A stretch of DNA of 24,823 nt from Clostridium sp. CAG:508 (GTDB lineage: Bacteria > Bacillota > Clostridia > TANB77 > CAG-508): contig FR889098.1 of assembly GCA_000435755.1 (NCBI GenBank), positions 1 through 24,823 of the forward strand. The letters are read 5' to 3'. The notes under the pieces are model-generated. The model was given only the letters and a program-made list of their open reading frames with translations, searched no databases and had not been told where the DNA came from. The stretch's first letter is position 1, and each line of letters begins with the position of its first letter. A program made the position numbers and the translations under genes. Shown here piece by piece: positions 13,899 to 23,027 of the stretch.

Positions 13899-14921
13899 AT
13901 GGAAGAAAAGAAAAAACGTATTTTAACAGGAGACAGACCAACAGGAAGATTACATATTGGTCATTATTTTGGATCTTTAAAAACAAGAGTAGAGATGCAA
14001 AATACTGGCAAATATGACCCATATATTTTAATTGCAGATGTTCAAGCTTTAACTGATAATTTTGAAAATCCAGAAAAGGTAAGACAAAATGTAAGGCAAG
14101 TTATATTAGACTATTTATCAGTTGGAATTGACCCAGAAAAAACAACAATATATATCCAATCAATGGTGCCAGAAACAGCAGAACTTACAGTATTTTATTC
14201 TAATTTGGTAACAATAGCTAGACTAGAAAGAAACCCAACTGTAAAAACAGAACTAGCACAAAAAAGAGATGTGTTTGGAGAGAGCGTTACATATGGATTT
14301 TTAGGATATCCTGTAAGCCAAGCAGCAGATATTACTGTGGTTGATGGAGCGCTAGTTCCAGTTGGAGAAGACCAATTGCCGTTAATTGAACAATGTAGAG
14401 AAATAGTTAGAAAATTCAACAGCATATATGGAGAAGTTTTAACAGAACCAGAAGCTGTACTTTCAAGTGCAAAAAGAATTAAAGGACTAGATGGAAATGA
14501 CAAAATGGGTAAGTCTTTAGGAAATGCTATTTATTTATCAGATACTGAAGAAGAAATAAATAAAAAAGTAATGAGTGCAGTAACAGACCCAGCTAGAATC
14601 AAGAAAGACGATAAAGGACATCCAGATGTATGTATGGTTGCATATTATCACAAACTATTTAGTACTGAAGAAGAAGTTAAAACCGTTTGTGAAGAATGTA
14701 AAGCGGGTGCAAGAGGATGTGTAGCTTGTAAAAAACAATTAGCTAAAAATATAAATGAGTTTTTAACACCAATTAGAGAAAAAAGAAAATATTATGAAGA
14801 AAGACCAGAATTAGTTGAAAAAATACTAAAAGATGGAACAGAAAAAACAAGGCAAACAGCAAGAGAAACAATGAGAAAAGTTAAAAAGGCAATGAGACTA
14901 GATTATTTTGAAGGAGAATAA
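13899..14921 (+). CDS. trpS: Tryptophanyl-tRNA synthetase
   Basis: TrpRS (class I) charges tRNA(Trp). The 340-residue protein has the HIGH motif exactly (His19-His22 in TGRLHIGHYFG) and KMGKS (202-206) as the KMSKS counterpart. The middle shows the expected YPVSQAADI and GEDQLPLIEQCREI stretches. A segment with four Cys (CEECKAGARGCVACKKQ, about residues 265-281) is typical of one TrpRS branch. No T-box lies in front of it; it has a plain promoter. obgE begins one base after its stop, with the obgE ribosome binding site (AAGGAG) inside the trpS end. Confidence 0.97.
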   Translation: MEEKKKRILTGDRPTGRLHIGHYFGSLKTRVEMQNTGKYDPYILIADVQALTDNFENPEKVRQNVRQVILDYLSVGIDPEKTTIYIQSMVPETAELTVFYSNLVTIARLERNPTVKTELAQKRDVFGESVTYGFLGYPVSQAADITVVDGALVPVGEDQLPLIEQCREIVRKFNSIYGEVLTEPEAVLSSAKRIKGLDGNDKMGKSLGNAIYLSDTEEEINKKVMSAVTDPARIKKDDKGHPDVCMVAYYHKLFSTEEEVKTVCEECKAGARGCVACKKQLAKNINEFLTPIREKRKYYEERPELVEKILKDGTEKTRQTARETMRKVKKAMRLDYFEGE

Positions 14922-14922
14922 A

Positions 14923-16197
14923 ATGTTTACAGACTATGTAAAAATAATTGCAAAAGCAGGAAATGGCGGTGACGGAGCTGTTTCTTTTCGTAGAGAAAAA
15001 TATGTCGCAGCAGGTGGACCAGACGGAGGAGATGGAGGAAGAGGCGGAAACGTATACTTTGAAGTTGATCCAGATACAAACACCTTAATAGACTTTAGAT
15101 ATCAAAAAAAGTTTAAAGCTGAAAACGGAAAAAATGGTGAAGGAGCTAATAGATATGGAAGAAGTGGTGAAGATTTAACAATAAAAGTTCCCCTAGGAAC
15201 TATTGTTAAAGATGCACAAACTGGAAAAGTTTTAGCCGACTTATCTGAAAAAGGACAAAAAGAACTTATACTACAAGGTGGCAGAGGTGGAAAAGGAAAT
15301 TCACACTTTGCAACATCTACTAGACAAGCACCTAGATTTTCACAAGAAGGTGAAAAATGCGAAGAAAAAGAACTAATATTAGAATTAAAGCTTTTAGCTG
15401 ATGTTGGACTAATAGGATTTCCAAACGTAGGAAAATCAACACTATTGTCAGTTGTAACTGATGCAACACCTAAAATTGCGGATTATCACTTTACTACACT
15501 TGAGCCAAACCTAGGAGTAGTAAAAGGAGAATATGGTGACAGCTTTGTCATTGCAGATATCCCAGGAATAATTGAAGGAGCAAGCCAAGGAGTGGGACTT
15601 GGAATTCAATTTTTACGTCATATTGAAAGAACAAGATTACTTCTTCATGTAATAGATGTTTCAGGTACAGAAGGAAGAAATCCTGTAAAAGACTTTGAAA
15701 TAATAAATGAAGAGTTAAAGAAATATAGCGAGAAGTTAAGTAAAAGAAAACAAATAATAGTAGCAAACAAAGTAGACAGTATGCAAGACGAAAACCTATA
15801 TCTAGAGCTAGAAAAAATGGCAAAAGAAAAAGGTTTAGAAATATATAAAATATCAGCTGCTACTAAACAAGGAGTAAAGGAACTGCTTGTAAGAGTAAGT
15901 GAAGTATTAAAAACATTACCAAAAGAGGATTTGATAGAAATAGAAGAAATAAAGAAGGTATATACATTAGAAGATAAAGAAGATATTACAGTAAAAAAAG
16001 AAGGCGGAGTGTATATAGTATCTGGTGATGTAATAACTAAGCTTATGAGAACTGTAAACTTAGAAGACAACGAATCGTTACATTATTTCCATAGAAGATT
16101 AAATGAATTAGGCATAAATGATAGACTAAAAGCACTAGGAATAAAAGATGGAGATTTTGTACAAATATCAGACTGGGAACTTGAATGGGAAGAATAA
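14923..16197 (+). CDS. obgE: GTPase Obg/CgtA
   Basis: Obg is an essential GTPase linked to large-subunit assembly, the stringent response and, in sporulating bacteria, Spo0A activation. The 424 residues comprise the Gly-rich Obg fold (1 to about 157; GGDGAVSFRREKYVAAGGPDGG-type repeats), the G domain (G1 GFPNVGKST 165-173, G3 ADIPG, G4 NKVD 282-285, G5 SAAT) and a C-terminal OCT domain (about 345-424). The start is ATG 14923, giving MFTDYVKIIAKAG, the family N-terminus; the frame also contains an earlier TTG (14908) inside trpS that I rejected. Confidence 0.97.
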   Translation: MFTDYVKIIAKAGNGGDGAVSFRREKYVAAGGPDGGDGGRGGNVYFEVDPDTNTLIDFRYQKKFKAENGKNGEGANRYGRSGEDLTIKVPLGTIVKDAQTGKVLADLSEKGQKELILQGGRGGKGNSHFATSTRQAPRFSQEGEKCEEKELILELKLLADVGLIGFPNVGKSTLLSVVTDATPKIADYHFTTLEPNLGVVKGEYGDSFVIADIPGIIEGASQGVGLGIQFLRHIERTRLLLHVIDVSGTEGRNPVKDFEIINEELKKYSEKLSKRKQIIVANKVDSMQDENLYLELEKMAKEKGLEIYKISAATKQGVKELLVRVSEVLKTLPKEDLIEIEEIKKVYTLEDKEDITVKKEGGVYIVSGDVITKLMRTVNLEDNESLHYFHRRLNELGINDRLKALGIKDGDFVQISDWELEWEE

Positions 16198-16222
16198 AAT
16201 CTAATATTTTTTAATTAATCTC

Positions 16223-16251
16223 TTGTCAAATATAAATAAAAGTGGTAAACT
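16223..16251 (+). promoter_or_regulatory. Sigma-A promoter of the ileS T-box leader
   Basis: TTGTCA (16223-16228), 17-base spacer, TAAACT (16246-16251), about 330 bases before ileS. Confidence 0.65.
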
Positions 16252-16257
16252 ATATAA

Positions 16258-16522
16258 CATATTAAATAAAAGCAATCATAAAGGACAACACAATTTTTGC
16301 AAAAACTTAACAGAGAATCAAACATAATGGTGAGAGTTTGAAAGCACTTGGTAATTATTGTTATCACCTTTTAGCTATTTCTTTGAAAAGATAGTAAAAG
16401 AAATCGTATTCCTGCGTTAAAGGTTAATAAGAGAAAAGAAAATAATTCTTTTAAATTAGGTGGTACCGCGGAAATTTTAAGCCATTTCGTCCTATAATAT
16501 TGTGACGAAATGGCTTTTTTGT
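16258..16522 (+). promoter_or_regulatory. T-box riboswitch controlling ileS
   Basis: This fills most of the 384-base gap between obgE and ileS. The highly conserved T-box core AGGTGGTACCGCGG is at about 16458-16471; its TGGT bulge would pair with the ACCA end of uncharged tRNA(Ile). Short arms AAATT (16453-16457) and AATTT (16473-16477) can close the antiterminator. Stem I elements (AGAGAATC near 16314, GGTGAGAG near 16329, AAGCAC) lie upstream. A possible Ile specifier codon is ATC at 16363-16365, but I could not fold Stem I reliably. In the T-box class, uncharged tRNA stabilises the antiterminator and lets transcription proceed; here this would raise ileS expression when isoleucine is short. 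Confidence 0.93.
16480..16520 (+). terminator. Regulatory terminator of the T-box leader
   Basis: A perfect 12-bp stem (AGCCATTTCGTC 16480-16491 with GACGAAATGGCT 16504-16515, 12-base loop) followed by a T-run. It directly abuts the antiterminator arm. Confidence 0.93.
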
Positions 16523-16581
16523 ATTCTAGGAATATACTCCTAGTAGAAGACAAATATGCGAATTAAAAGGAGGAAAATAAA

Positions 16582-19350
16582 ATGGCAGATGAAAAACAAG
16601 ATTATGGCAAAACTTTGAATTTGCCAAGTACAGAATTTCCTATGAGAGGAAATTTACCAGAAAATGAACCTAAAACAGAGCAAGAGGTTTTTGAAAATGA
16701 TTTGTATGAAAAAATGTTAAAAAAGAATGAAGGACATAAAACATACATATTACATGATGGACCTCCATATGCAAATGGAGAAATTCATATGGGTCATGCT
16801 TTAAATAAAGTATTGAAAGATACTGTAAATCGTTTTAAAAGCTTACAAGGATATCAAACAATATATATCCCTGGTTATGACACACACGGACTTCCAACAG
16901 AGAAAAAAGCAATTCAAGCATTAGGAATAAACAGAGACGAAATTAGCGTTTCTAAATTTAGAGATACTTGTAAAGAATTTGCTTTAAAATATGTTGATAA
17001 ACAAACAGAAGGATTCAAAAGACTAGGTGTACTAGGTGATTGGAAGAACCCATACATTACCTTACAACCAGAGCTAGAAGCTAGACAAATTGAAATATTT
17101 GCAGAAATGTATAAAAAAGGTTATATCTATAAAGGATTAAAACCAGTATATTGGTGTACAGACTGTGAGACAGCTTTAGCAGAAGCAGAAATTGAATATA
17201 AAGATTGTGACACAATGTCAATTTATGTTAAATTCCCAGTACAAGATGGAAAAGGAGTTTTAGATAATGATACATTTATAGTTATTTGGACTACAACTCC
17301 ATGGACATTACCAGGTAACACAGGTATTACAGTTGGTGGAGAATATGAATATAGTGTTGTTGATACTGGAAAAGACAAATTATTAATGGCTACAAGTTTA
17401 GTTGATGAGGTTATGAATTTAGTAGGCATTACAGATTACAAAACTGTAAAAACTGTAAATGGAACAGAACTAGAAGGAATTTTATGTAAGCATCCATTCT
17501 TAGATAGAACTTCAAAAGTAGTATTAGGAAGTGATGATACAGTTGCAGTTGAATTAGATACTGGTACAGGTGCAGTTCATACAGCACCAAGCTATGGTAA
17601 AGAAGACTATTTATGTGGAATTAAAAATGGCTTAGATATTATAGTTACAGTTGATGGAAAGGGATATCAAACAGAAGGAGCAGGTCCTTTTGCAGGTATG
17701 TACTACGAAAAATCAAATGATGCTATTATAAACTGGCTAGATGAAAACGGATATCTATTAAGAAAAGAAAAAATAAACCACTCATATCCACATTGCTGGA
17801 GATGTAAAAATCCAATTATATTTAGAGCAACAGATCAATGGTTTGCATCTGTAAATGACTTTAAAGAAGAAACTTTAAAAGCTATAAAAGATGTTAAATG
17901 GACACCAACATGGGGGGAAGAAAGAATTTCTAGCATGGTAAAAGATAGAAATGACTGGTGTATTTCAAGACAACGTACTTGGGGTGTACCAATTCCAATT
18001 TTCTATTGTAAAGAATGTGGTAAAGAATATGCTACAAACGAAAGCTTTGAAAAGGTATCAAAAATATTTAGAAAAAAAGGTTCAAATGCTTGGTTTGACC
18101 TAGATGAAAAAGAATTAATGCCGGAAGGCGCAGTTTGCGAACATTGTGGATGTCATGAGTTCAAAAAAGAAACAGATATTATGGATGTTTGGTTTGATTC
18201 AGGTTCTACATATGAAGGAGTGCTAGTTGAAAGAGGCTTACCATTCCCAGCAGATTTATACCTAGAAGGACATGACCAATATAGAGGATGGTTCCAATCT
18301 TCAATTCTAACATCTGTTGCAACTAAAGGTGTTGCACCATATAAAGCAATATTAACACACGGATGGGTAGTTGATGCACAAGGAATGAAAATGTCTAAAT
18401 CTTTAGGAAATGGAATTAGCCCACAAGAAATTATAGATGAGTATGGAGCAGATATCTTAAGATTATGGGTATTATCTTCAGACTTTAAATCAGATGTAAG
18501 TATATCAAGAGATATATTAAAACAAATAAGTGAAGCATACAGAAAAATAAGAAATACAGCAAGATATATTTTAGGAAATACTTCAGACTTTGATCCTGAT
18601 AATAAAGTAGAATACAAAGATATGGAAGAAATAGACAAATGGGCATTATCAAGATTAAATAAACTAGTAAAAGACTGCACAGAGAATTACGAAAACTTTA
18701 ATTTCCACTTAGTATATCATGATGTAAACCAATTCTGTGTAACAGATATGAGTAACTTCTATCTAGACATTATAAAAGATAGATTATATACATCAAAGAA
18801 AGATTCTACTGAAAGACGTTCAGCACAAACAGCAATGTATATAATTTTAAATGCTCTAGTAAAAATAGTTGCACCAATGATTTGCTTTACAGCAGAAGAA
18901 ATTTGGAAATATATGCCACATACTAAAAATGAGCAAGTTGAAAGCGTTATGCTAAGTGACTGGCCAGAAGTAGTAGCAGAATATGACAACGAAGAATTAG
19001 AGCAAAAATGGAATCATATTTTAGAATTAAAAGAATTAGTAGCTAAAGAACTAGAAGTTGCAAGAGCAGAAAAAGTAATAGGACATTCATTAAATGCAAA
19101 AGTTACTCTATTTGCTAATAAAAAAGAATATGAATTCTTAAAAGAAAACAAAGAACTTTTAACTACGGTATTCATAGTTTCTGCATTAGACATTAAGGAA
19201 AATGAAAGAAAAGATGATGTGAAGATTGGAGTAAAAGTAGAAGTAGCAGAAGGACAAAAATGTGAAAGATGTTGGAAATACTCAACAGAAGTAGGAGAAA
19301 ATAAAGAACATCCTACATTATGCCATAGATGTGCAGAAGCTATAAAATAA
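16582..19350 (+). CDS. ileS: Isoleucyl-tRNA synthetase
   Basis: IleRS (class I) charges tRNA(Ile) and edits valine. The 922 residues show HMGH (69-72, in GPPYANGEIHMGHALNK), the CP1 editing domain (TTTPWTLPGNTGI...; about 200-385), KMSKS (603-607), the tRNA-binding helical domain and a C-terminal zinc finger (Cys894, Cys897, Cys914, Cys917). A second Cys cluster (YCKECG and CEHCGC, about residues 475-530) sits before the KMSKS loop. Length and the C-terminal zinc site mark the ordinary bacterial IleS1 class. Start supported by AAAAGGAGG. Expression is governed by the T-box upstream. Confidence 0.98.
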   Translation: MADEKQDYGKTLNLPSTEFPMRGNLPENEPKTEQEVFENDLYEKMLKKNEGHKTYILHDGPPYANGEIHMGHALNKVLKDTVNRFKSLQGYQTIYIPGYDTHGLPTEKKAIQALGINRDEISVSKFRDTCKEFALKYVDKQTEGFKRLGVLGDWKNPYITLQPELEARQIEIFAEMYKKGYIYKGLKPVYWCTDCETALAEAEIEYKDCDTMSIYVKFPVQDGKGVLDNDTFIVIWTTTPWTLPGNTGITVGGEYEYSVVDTGKDKLLMATSLVDEVMNLVGITDYKTVKTVNGTELEGILCKHPFLDRTSKVVLGSDDTVAVELDTGTGAVHTAPSYGKEDYLCGIKNGLDIIVTVDGKGYQTEGAGPFAGMYYEKSNDAIINWLDENGYLLRKEKINHSYPHCWRCKNPIIFRATDQWFASVNDFKEETLKAIKDVKWTPTWGEERISSMVKDRNDWCISRQRTWGVPIPIFYCKECGKEYATNESFEKVSKIFRKKGSNAWFDLDEKELMPEGAVCEHCGCHEFKKETDIMDVWFDSGSTYEGVLVERGLPFPADLYLEGHDQYRGWFQSSILTSVATKGVAPYKAILTHGWVVDAQGMKMSKSLGNGISPQEIIDEYGADILRLWVLSSDFKSDVSISRDILKQISEAYRKIRNTARYILGNTSDFDPDNKVEYKDMEEIDKWALSRLNKLVKDCTENYENFNFHLVYHDVNQFCVTDMSNFYLDIIKDRLYTSKKDSTERRSAQTAMYIILNALVKIVAPMICFTAEEIWKYMPHTKNEQVESVMLSDWPEVVAEYDNEELEQKWNHILELKELVAKELEVARAEKVIGHSLNAKVTLFANKKEYEFLKENKELLTTVFIVSALDIKENERKDDVKIGVKVEVAEGQKCERCWKYSTEVGENKEHPTLCHRCAEAIK

Positions 19351-19357
19351 GGTTATA

Positions 19358-19394
19358 TTGAGACTGTAACAGGATTAAATCCTAACAGTCTCAA
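19358..19394 (+). other. Two-part hairpin after ileS, function unclear
   Basis: TTGAGACTGT (19358-19367) pairs perfectly with ACAGTCTCAA (19385-19394), and inside it AGGAT (19371-19375) pairs with ATCCT (19379-19383). There is no T-run after it, so it is not a standard intrinsic terminator. It could be a weak terminator, a processing site or a 3' stabilising structure. Confidence 0.6.
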
Positions 19395-19435
19395 AGTTAT
19401 GTTTAAATTAATAATTCATAAAAAGGGGAATACTT

Positions 19436-20788
19436 ATGAAAAAAGCAAGAAAAATAATTAGTTATATAATAATGATTATAGCAATTATTGTATGCGTAAT
19501 TATATATAAAAAATATAATTTTAATGACTTTGAAAAAAGTATAAGATTAAGTAATATAACGGAATTTACTAGAGACAGTGAAGTTAAGTATGCAAAATAT
19601 GATAGTTATAAAATAGAAAATAAAGATTACAATGATGCAATGTTTTCTCAAACGATATCTGTAATACCAAATACACCATATAAAGTAACATGTATGGTAA
19701 GGACAGAGAACGTAGAAAACCAGAATAACTTAAATTCAGGAGGAGCTCATATTTGTTTAAACAATACGCAAGAAAGATCAAACCTAATAACAGGTACAAA
19801 TGATTGGCAAGAATTAAGTTTTATGTTTAATTCAAAAAACGAAACAGAAGTTGAAGTAGGATTTAGATTAGGAGGATATTCAACATTATCAAAAGGTACA
19901 GTATGGTTTTCAGATTTTAAAGTTGAGGCAGGAGTTGCATCTACATCTAATAAATGGAAGATGGCATGCTTTATATTTCCCAATATAGATGTAACTGTAA
20001 ATGTAGATGGAAAGATAGAAAACGTAAAATTACAAATGACCAGTGATGACATTAGAACTGTTGAAAATAACTTAGCAAGATTTAAGAATTCAATGAGAGA
20101 AGTTAGCAAAGACAAGATAAATATAGAATATGAAACATACGTAATTAAGAAACCAATCAAAACTCTTTCTTATGATGAAGAAAATGGTTATTATGTTTCA
20201 GCAGAAGATGTATACGAATATATAGATTCATATGTTAAGAAAAATATGTATGATCACATCTATGTGGCATTTAGAATGGCAGATAAACAAAAAGGAAATG
20301 ATACTTTGGTAAATGATTGGATAGGTCTAGGCGGAATGGATTATTATAGTATAGGATTTTCAAATATTCGTATGCCAGATGATAGGAACAATTTAGCTTA
20401 TGAATTTAATTATAGAGTGAATACATTCCCGGAAGAGGTATTTATTCATGAGTTTTTGCATACTTTAGAGCGTAATGCAAAAGAATATGGATATGAAAGA
20501 CCAGAACTACATGACTATGCAAAATATGGATATACAGAAGATAAAAAGCAAGGATTAAGAAAATGGTATACAGATTATATAAACAAAGAAATTAGTTACA
20601 ATGGAACTAAAATAGGATTACCAGAAGAAATCCTTAGATGTAAACCTTGCCATGAAAGTAATTTTAAGTATGCTACACAAGTTGCAGGATTTAAAGAGCC
20701 TAGCAATATTATAGAAATAATTCAAAGTATATTTTCAAAAATAACTAGATTATTTGAATATAGAAGTAACAAAATAGAAACAGAATAG
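19436..20788 (+). CDS. Membrane-anchored protein with carbohydrate-binding-like region and HEFLH metallopeptidase-like motif
   Basis: I do not recognise a named family. The 450-residue product has a basic N-terminus and one membrane span (about 8-25), then a predicted beta-sandwich (about 40-170: DAMFSQTISVIPNTPYKVTCMVRTENV...WQELSFMFNS...GTVWFSDFKVE) of the kind seen in carbohydrate-binding modules that start YxvsaxvRte. The second half contains PEEVFIHEFLHTLERNAKEYG, with HExxH at His338-His342; the third zinc ligand could be Glu345, His359 or another residue, so the clan is unclear. A CKPCH motif (402-406) follows. Probably an extracytoplasmic zinc peptidase acting at the cell surface; this is inference. 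AAGGGGAA precedes ATG 19436; queA follows after 18 bases. Confidence 0.65.
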   Translation: MKKARKIISYIIMIIAIIVCVIIYKKYNFNDFEKSIRLSNITEFTRDSEVKYAKYDSYKIENKDYNDAMFSQTISVIPNTPYKVTCMVRTENVENQNNLNSGGAHICLNNTQERSNLITGTNDWQELSFMFNSKNETEVEVGFRLGGYSTLSKGTVWFSDFKVEAGVASTSNKWKMACFIFPNIDVTVNVDGKIENVKLQMTSDDIRTVENNLARFKNSMREVSKDKINIEYETYVIKKPIKTLSYDEENGYYVSAEDVYEYIDSYVKKNMYDHIYVAFRMADKQKGNDTLVNDWIGLGGMDYYSIGFSNIRMPDDRNNLAYEFNYRVNTFPEEVFIHEFLHTLERNAKEYGYERPELHDYAKYGYTEDKKQGLRKWYTDYINKEISYNGTKIGLPEEILRCKPCHESNFKYATQVAGFKEPSNIIEIIQSIFSKITRLFEYRSNKIETE

Positions 20789-20806
20789 TATGAGGAGATA
20801 GACAAA

Positions 20807-21832
20807 ATGAAAGTTTCAGACTTTAATTATAATTTACCAAAAGAACTAATAGCTCAAGTACCAATAAAAGATAGAGACCAATCTAGACTAATGGTATTAG
20901 ACAGAAAAAATAAAACAATTGAACACAAAATATTTAAAGATATTATAGATTATTTAGAACCAGGTGATTGTTTAGTAAGAAATAACACGAAAGTTATTCC
21001 TGCTCGTTTATATGGAGTAAAAGAAGAAACTGGTGCAAATGTTGAATTTCTACTATTAAAAAGAGTAGATGGAGACATTTGGGAGGTTATGGTAAAACCA
21101 GGCAGAAAGCTAATGCCAGGAGTAAGAGTGGAATTTGGAAATGGATTACTAAAAGCAGAAATTTTAGAGAAGTTTGAAGATGGAAATAGAAAAGTAAAAT
21201 TTGAATATAACGGAATATTCAATGAAATTTTAAATGAAATAGGCTTAATGCCACTACCTCCATATATACATGAAAAATTAAAAGAAAAAGATAGATACCA
21301 AACTGTATATGCTAAATATGAAGGCTCTGCAGCCGCACCAACAGCAGGCTTACATTTTACAGATGAACTATTTAAAAAGCTGAAAGAAAAAGGAGTAGAG
21401 GTCGCAAATGTTACACTTCATGTGGGAATTGGAACTTTTAGACCTGTAAAAGTTGAAAACATTGAAGAACATGATATGCATTCAGAGCATTTTTATATAA
21501 AAGCAGAAGATGCAGAGAAAATAAACAAAGCTAAAAGAGAAGGACACAGAGTAATTGCAGTAGGAACAACTTCTTGTAGAGTATTAGAAAGTGTAGCTGA
21601 CGATAACGGATATGTTAAGGAAGTAGAAGGAGATACTAATATATTTATTTATCCTGGTTACAAGTTTAAATGTCTAGATGCTCTAATTACTAATTTTCAT
21701 TTACCAGAATCAACATTAATAATGTTAGTTTCAGCATTAGCAGGGAAAGATTTTATAATGCAGGCTTATGAGGAGGCCGTGAAAGAGCAGTATAAATTTT
21801 TCTCATTTGGAGATGCAATGTTTATTTATTAA
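20807..21832 (+). CDS. queA: S-adenosylmethionine:tRNA ribosyltransferase-isomerase
   Basis: QueA transfers and rearranges the ribosyl part of S-adenosylmethionine onto preQ1-modified tRNA to form epoxyqueuosine. The 341-residue length is typical. The N-terminus SDFNYNLPKELIAQVPIKDRDQSRLMVLDR, the PARLYGVKEETGANVEFLLLKR stretch, GLMPLPPYI, the YAKYEGSAAAPTAGLHFT block and the C-terminal NFHLPESTLIMLVSALAG are all diagnostic. Ribosome binding site GAGGAG, 9 bases ahead. It lies 42 bases upstream of tgt, which performs the preceding step in the pathway. Confidence 0.98.
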   Translation: MKVSDFNYNLPKELIAQVPIKDRDQSRLMVLDRKNKTIEHKIFKDIIDYLEPGDCLVRNNTKVIPARLYGVKEETGANVEFLLLKRVDGDIWEVMVKPGRKLMPGVRVEFGNGLLKAEILEKFEDGNRKVKFEYNGIFNEILNEIGLMPLPPYIHEKLKEKDRYQTVYAKYEGSAAAPTAGLHFTDELFKKLKEKGVEVANVTLHVGIGTFRPVKVENIEEHDMHSEHFYIKAEDAEKINKAKREGHRVIAVGTTSCRVLESVADDNGYVKEVEGDTNIFIYPGYKFKCLDALITNFHLPESTLIMLVSALAGKDFIMQAYEEAVKEQYKFFSFGDAMFIY

Positions 21833-21874
21833 ATTGCTATACAAAATATATAATATTAAAATAGGAGAAATAAA

Positions 21875-23003
21875 ATGAAACCAGCAGTAACATACGAATT
21901 ACTACATATAGATAAAAATTCAGGCGCAAGAAGAGGAGTAGTACATACACCTCATGGCGATATTCAAACACCAGTATTTATGCCAGTAGGAACACAAGCA
22001 ACAGTAAAATCATTAACGCCAGAAGAACTAAAAGAAGAAGTTGGCGCTCAAATAATATTATCAAACACTTACCACTTATATTTAAGACCACGGACACGAA
22101 CTAGTAAAAGAAGCAGGTGGACTTCATAACTTTATGAGATGGGACAGGCCTATTCTAACAGATTGTGGTGGATTTCAAGTATTTAGTTTAAGTGATTTAA
22201 GAACAATAACCGAAGAAGGAGTTGAATTTAGGTCTCATTTAGATGGAAGTAAGCATATGTTTACACCTGAAAAAGTAATGGAAATAGAAGAAGCCTTAGG
22301 AGCAGACATTATAATGTCATTTGACGAATGTTGTCCATATCCATCTACATATGAGTACACAAAACAATCAATGGAAAGAACTACAAGATGGGCAAAACGT
22401 TGTAAAGAAGCACATAAAAATGTTGAAGAACAAGCTTTGTTTGGAATAATACAAGGTGGATTTTATGAAGATCTAAGACAACAGTCTGCCCAAGATTTAA
22501 TAGATTTAGATTTCCCTGGCTATGCAATAGGAGGAATTAGTGTAGGAGAGCCAAAAGAAGAATACTTGAAGATGTTATATTATACAGCACCACTAATGCC
22601 AGAAAATAAGCCAAGATATCTAATGGGAGTGGGTTCACCAGATTATTTGATAGAAGCAGCATTAGCTGGAATAGATATGTGCGATTGTGTACTTCCAACA
22701 AGAATTGCAAGAAATGGAACTGCGATGACATGGAATGGAAAAGTAGTGGTAAGAAATGCTACATATGAAAGAGATTTTACACCATTAGACCCAGAATGTG
22801 ACTGCTATACTTGCAAAAACTACACTAGAGCATACATCAGACATTTAGTAAAAGCAAACGAAATATTAGGAGTAAGATTATTATCAATTCATAACTTAAG
22901 GTTCTTGACTAAACTCATGGAAAGAGTTAGAATAGAAATAGAGAATGATAACTTGTTAAAATTTAAAGAAGAATTTTATAAAAAATATGGTTATAAAGAG
23001 TAA
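21875..23003 (+). CDS. tgt: tRNA-guanine transglycosylase, broken by a 1-base insertion at about 22091
   Basis: TGT exchanges guanine 34 of His, Asn, Asp and Tyr tRNAs for preQ1. The first 72 codons (FMPVGTQATVKSLTPEEL, NTYHLYLRP) are in one frame and end at TAA 22127-22129; the rest (WDRPILTDCGGFQVFSLSDL, DMCDCVLPTRIARNGTAMTW, zinc site CDCYTC...H) is in the next frame from about 22092. Removing the extra C at 22091 restores LRPGHELVKEAGGLHNFMRW and a 375-residue protein of normal length with catalytic Asp and zinc ligands intact. So the gene is otherwise undecayed; this is most likely a sequencing or assembly error or a very recent mutation. ATG 22134 is internal and not a real start. AGGAGA lies ahead of ATG 21875. 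Confidence 0.95.
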
Positions 23004-23027
23004 TACAAAAGAGATGGAGGATTTTTT

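Noticed and set aside
13603..14022. Minus-strand reading frame spanning the rpmA terminator and trpS start
   Set aside because: It crosses a terminator and promoter and shows no protein-like features.
14908..14922. TTG start for obgE inside trpS
   Set aside because: It would add MKENK before the conserved MFTDYVKI start; the AAGGAG site is correctly spaced for ATG 14923.
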